Assembly: GCA_019635435.1 (NCBI GenBank)
Contig: JAHBZM010000001.1
Span: 558,001 to 622,000, forward strand
Direction: 5' to 3'
Length of the DNA: 64,000 bases
Source: Ramlibacter sp.
Lineage (GTDB): Bacteria > Pseudomonadota > Gammaproteobacteria > Burkholderiales > Burkholderiaceae_C
A program made the translations under genes and the position numbers. Under the pieces are notes generated by a model. The model saw only the letters and a list, made by a program, of their open reading frames with translations. It searched no databases and was not told where the DNA came from. Of this stretch, positions 62,557-64,000 are shown piece by piece (position 1 is the stretch's first letter; each line of letters opens with the position of its first letter).

Positions 62557-63066
62557 ATGGCGTCGGGCGGGCCGCTGTCGTTCCAGGTCTCGCTCAAGGG
62601 CCGCGCCCTGCGCCTGCTCAGTGCCCGTGAACACTCGCGCGCCGAGCTCGAACGCAAGCTGGCCGCCTTTGAGGAAACGCCCGGCCAGCTGGCCCGGGCG
62701 CTCGACGAACTGCAGGCCAAGGGCTTCATCAGCGAGCAGCGCGTGGTCGAGTCGGTGGTCAACCGGCGGGCTGCCCGGGTCGGCGCCGCGCGCATCCGCC
62801 ACGAGCTGCAGGGCAAGGGGCTGGCGCCCGAACTGGTTCAGCAGGCGCTGGACGATTTGCGCGGCACCGAACTGGCCCGCGCCGCCGGCGTCTGGCACAA
62901 GAAGTTTGGCGAACCTGCGCGTGACGCCGCGCAGCGGGGCAAGCAGATGCGGTTTCTGGCGTCGCGCGGCTTCAGCGCCGAAGTCATTCACCGCGTGGTC
63001 TCGGGCGGCGCCGAACCCGATGAGTGCGGTGTTCCGTCCGGTTTTTCAGATCAAAATGGCCTGTAG
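62557..63066 (+). CDS. recX: RecX, regulator of RecA, 169 aa
   Basis: RecX binds RecA filaments and limits their extension. Its three-helix repeats are seen in LRLLSAREHSRAELERKLAAF, ALDELQAKGFISEQRVVESVVNRRAARVGAARIRHELQGKGLAPELVQQAL and QMRFLASRGFSAEVIHRVVSG. The natural end would fall near the last repeat. The final residues (about 162-169, FSDQNGL) and the stop come from repeat copy F. Confidence 0.93.
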   Translation: MASGGPLSFQVSLKGRALRLLSAREHSRAELERKLAAFEETPGQLARALDELQAKGFISEQRVVESVVNRRAARVGAARIRHELQGKGLAPELVQQALDDLRGTELARAAGVWHKKFGEPARDAAQRGKQMRFLASRGFSAEVIHRVVSGGAEPDECGVPSGFSDQNGL

Positions 63067-63112
63067 TCCAGGCGGGGCGGCCACTCTTTGCTACTGAAAA
63101 TGTAGCAAATGG
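63041..63112 (+). repeat. Dispersed ~70-bp repeat, copy F (3' end of recX)
   Basis: Core GGCCTGTAGTCCAGGCGGGG, then GCTACTGAAAATGTAGC, an imperfect hairpin. It provides the recX stop codon and fills the gap to the convergent argC gene. Confidence 0.85.
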
Positions 63113-63124
63113 AAGGCGCTGCCG

Positions 63125-64000
63125 TCACAGCCCCAGCATCAGCCTGAGGTTTTGCACCGCGGCGCCGCTGGCACCCTTGCCCAGGTTGTCCAGCCGCGCC
63201 ACCAGAACCGCCTGGCGGAAGTCCTCGTTGGCGAACACCCGCAGTTCCATCTTGTTGGTGTCGTTGAGTGCCTCGGGCTCGATCTTGCCGTTGTCGGTGG
63301 CGGGTTCCACGCTCACCCATTCGCTGCCCGCGTAGTGCGCGGCCAGCGCATCGCGCAGCGCGGCGGCCTTGGGCTGGCCGGGCAGCAGGTCCAGGTGCAG
63401 GGGCAGTTGCACCAGCATGCCCTGCCTGAAGCTGCCCACGGCGGGAATGAAGATCGGCCGCCGGGTCAGGCCGGTGTACTTGACGATTTCAGGCAGATGC
63501 TTGTGGGTCAGGCCCAGCGCATAGGTTTCATAGGCCGGGGCCTCGCCCTTCTCGTGGGCCTCGATCATGGTGCGTCCGCCGCCGGAGTAACCGCTGACCG
63601 CTGGCAGCGACAACGGGAAGTCCTTGGGGATCAGCCCGGCATCGACCAGCGGGCGGATCAGCGCGATGGCGCCCGTGGAATAGCAGCCCGGGTTGCTCAC
63701 CCGCGGCGCCGCGGCCACGGCGTCGCGCTGGCCGGCCGCCAGTTCAGGAAAGCCGAACACCCAGTTGGGCGCCGTGCGGTGGGCCGTGGACGCATCGATG
63801 AGCTTGGGCTGGCGGCCCGGCAGGGCGGCCACCATGGCCGCCGATTCGCGCGCCGCGTCGTCATGCAGGCACAGGATGACCAGGTCCACGCCCGCCATCA
63901 GGTCGCGCTTGGCGGCCGGGTCCTTGCGCTTGTCGGGCGCGATGCTGACCAGTTCGATGGCCGGCATCTTTTCGAGCCGCTCGCGAATCTGCAGGCCGGT
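63125..64000 (-). CDS. argC: N-acetyl-gamma-glutamyl-phosphate reductase, short type (5' end outside window)
   Basis: Third step of arginine synthesis, reducing N-acetylglutamyl phosphate with NADPH. The catalytic Cys lies in RVSNPGCYSTGAIALIRPLVDAGLI, with YSGGGRTMIEAHEKG and LGLTHKHLPEI further on. The sequence is of the short ArgC class (PRK11863-like). The frame stays open to the right edge of the window, upstream of an internal Met at 63967, so the start is not visible. Confidence 0.93.
   Translation of the reverse strand, partial: TGLQIRERLEKMPAIELVSIAPDKRKDPAAKRDLMAGVDLVILCLHDDAARESAAMVAALPGRQPKLIDASTAHRTAPNWVFGFPELAAGQRDAVAAAPRVSNPGCYSTGAIALIRPLVDAGLIPKDFPLSLPAVSGYSGGGRTMIEAHEKGEAPAYETYALGLTHKHLPEIVKYTGLTRRPIFIPAVGSFRQGMLVQLPLHLDLLPGQPKAAALRDALAAHYAGSEWVSVEPATDNGKIEPEALNDTNKMELRVFANEDFRQAVLVARLDNLGKGASGAAVQNLRLMLGL

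Overview
The window is a GC-rich (roughly two-thirds G+C by eye), densely packed chromosomal segment of a betaproteobacterium, most likely order Burkholderiales, family Comamonadaceae. The reasons are recA followed directly by recX, Bug/TctC-type binding proteins, many LysR/AraC/GntR regulators, short argC, ABC systems for nitrogen compounds, and short intergenic repeats of the kind common in that family. No rRNA, tRNA, CRISPR array or complete transposase gene was seen.

Layout. 1-5.5 kb: end of a probable HAD phosphatase, an alpha/beta hydrolase, a lone ABC ATPase, a dienelactone hydrolase with a divergent AraC-type regulator, and two small lipoproteins. 5.6-20.6 kb: a large nitrogen-scavenging locus read on the + strand from a canonical sigma-54 promoter: allophanate hydrolase (AtzF), a taurine/nitrate-type ABC importer, AtzG-AtzE-AtzH-like proteins, a BMP-type (nucleoside-like) ABC importer, a formamidase-like enzyme, two biuret-hydrolase-like cysteine hydrolases and a GntR regulator. 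The enzymes all cut C-N bonds in urea-like compounds, and AtzF would finish the route to ammonia and CO2. 20.6-22.3 kb: an MFS exporter and an orphan tail-collar protein. 22.5-27.3 kb: a three-gene operon (SIR2 NADase, small middle protein, zinc-hook SMC-like ATPase) with the architecture of a Lamassu/DdmABC anti-phage system. 27.5-35.3 kb: a frameshifted AraC regulator beside an SDR gene, then a LysR-controlled operon of two orphan binding proteins, a class III CoA-transferase and a DUF1254 protein.

35.3-38.7 kb holds one very long gene for a collagen-like, coiled-coil protein whose C terminus recalls Tc-toxin A subunits. 38.9-44.4 kb: GST, ArsR with a decayed SRPBCC partner, a TPP-riboswitch-controlled thiamine-binding protein, a nitroreductase, a Gre-like factor, a HAD phosphatase and hypothetical genes. 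44.4-49.6 kb: the DabA/DabB inorganic-carbon pump with a divergent LysR gene. 49.6-51.7 kb: an NTF2-like protein and an orphan phage tail sheath. 52.2-64 kb: housekeeping and chromosome genes: topoisomerase III with a SWIB tail, a TlpA-like protein, a SET methyltransferase with a poly-lysine tail, BirA, a SPOR protein, GST, a two-component system, MarR, SOS-controlled recA-recX and argC (cut by the window end).

Repeats are a theme. A ~70-bp element occurs six times and in four places runs into coding sequence, supplying new C termini or an in-frame linker. A 241-bp element with terminal inverted repeats occurs twice in opposite orientation. A separate 118-bp palindromic element lies next to its first copy, inside the BMP transporter operon.
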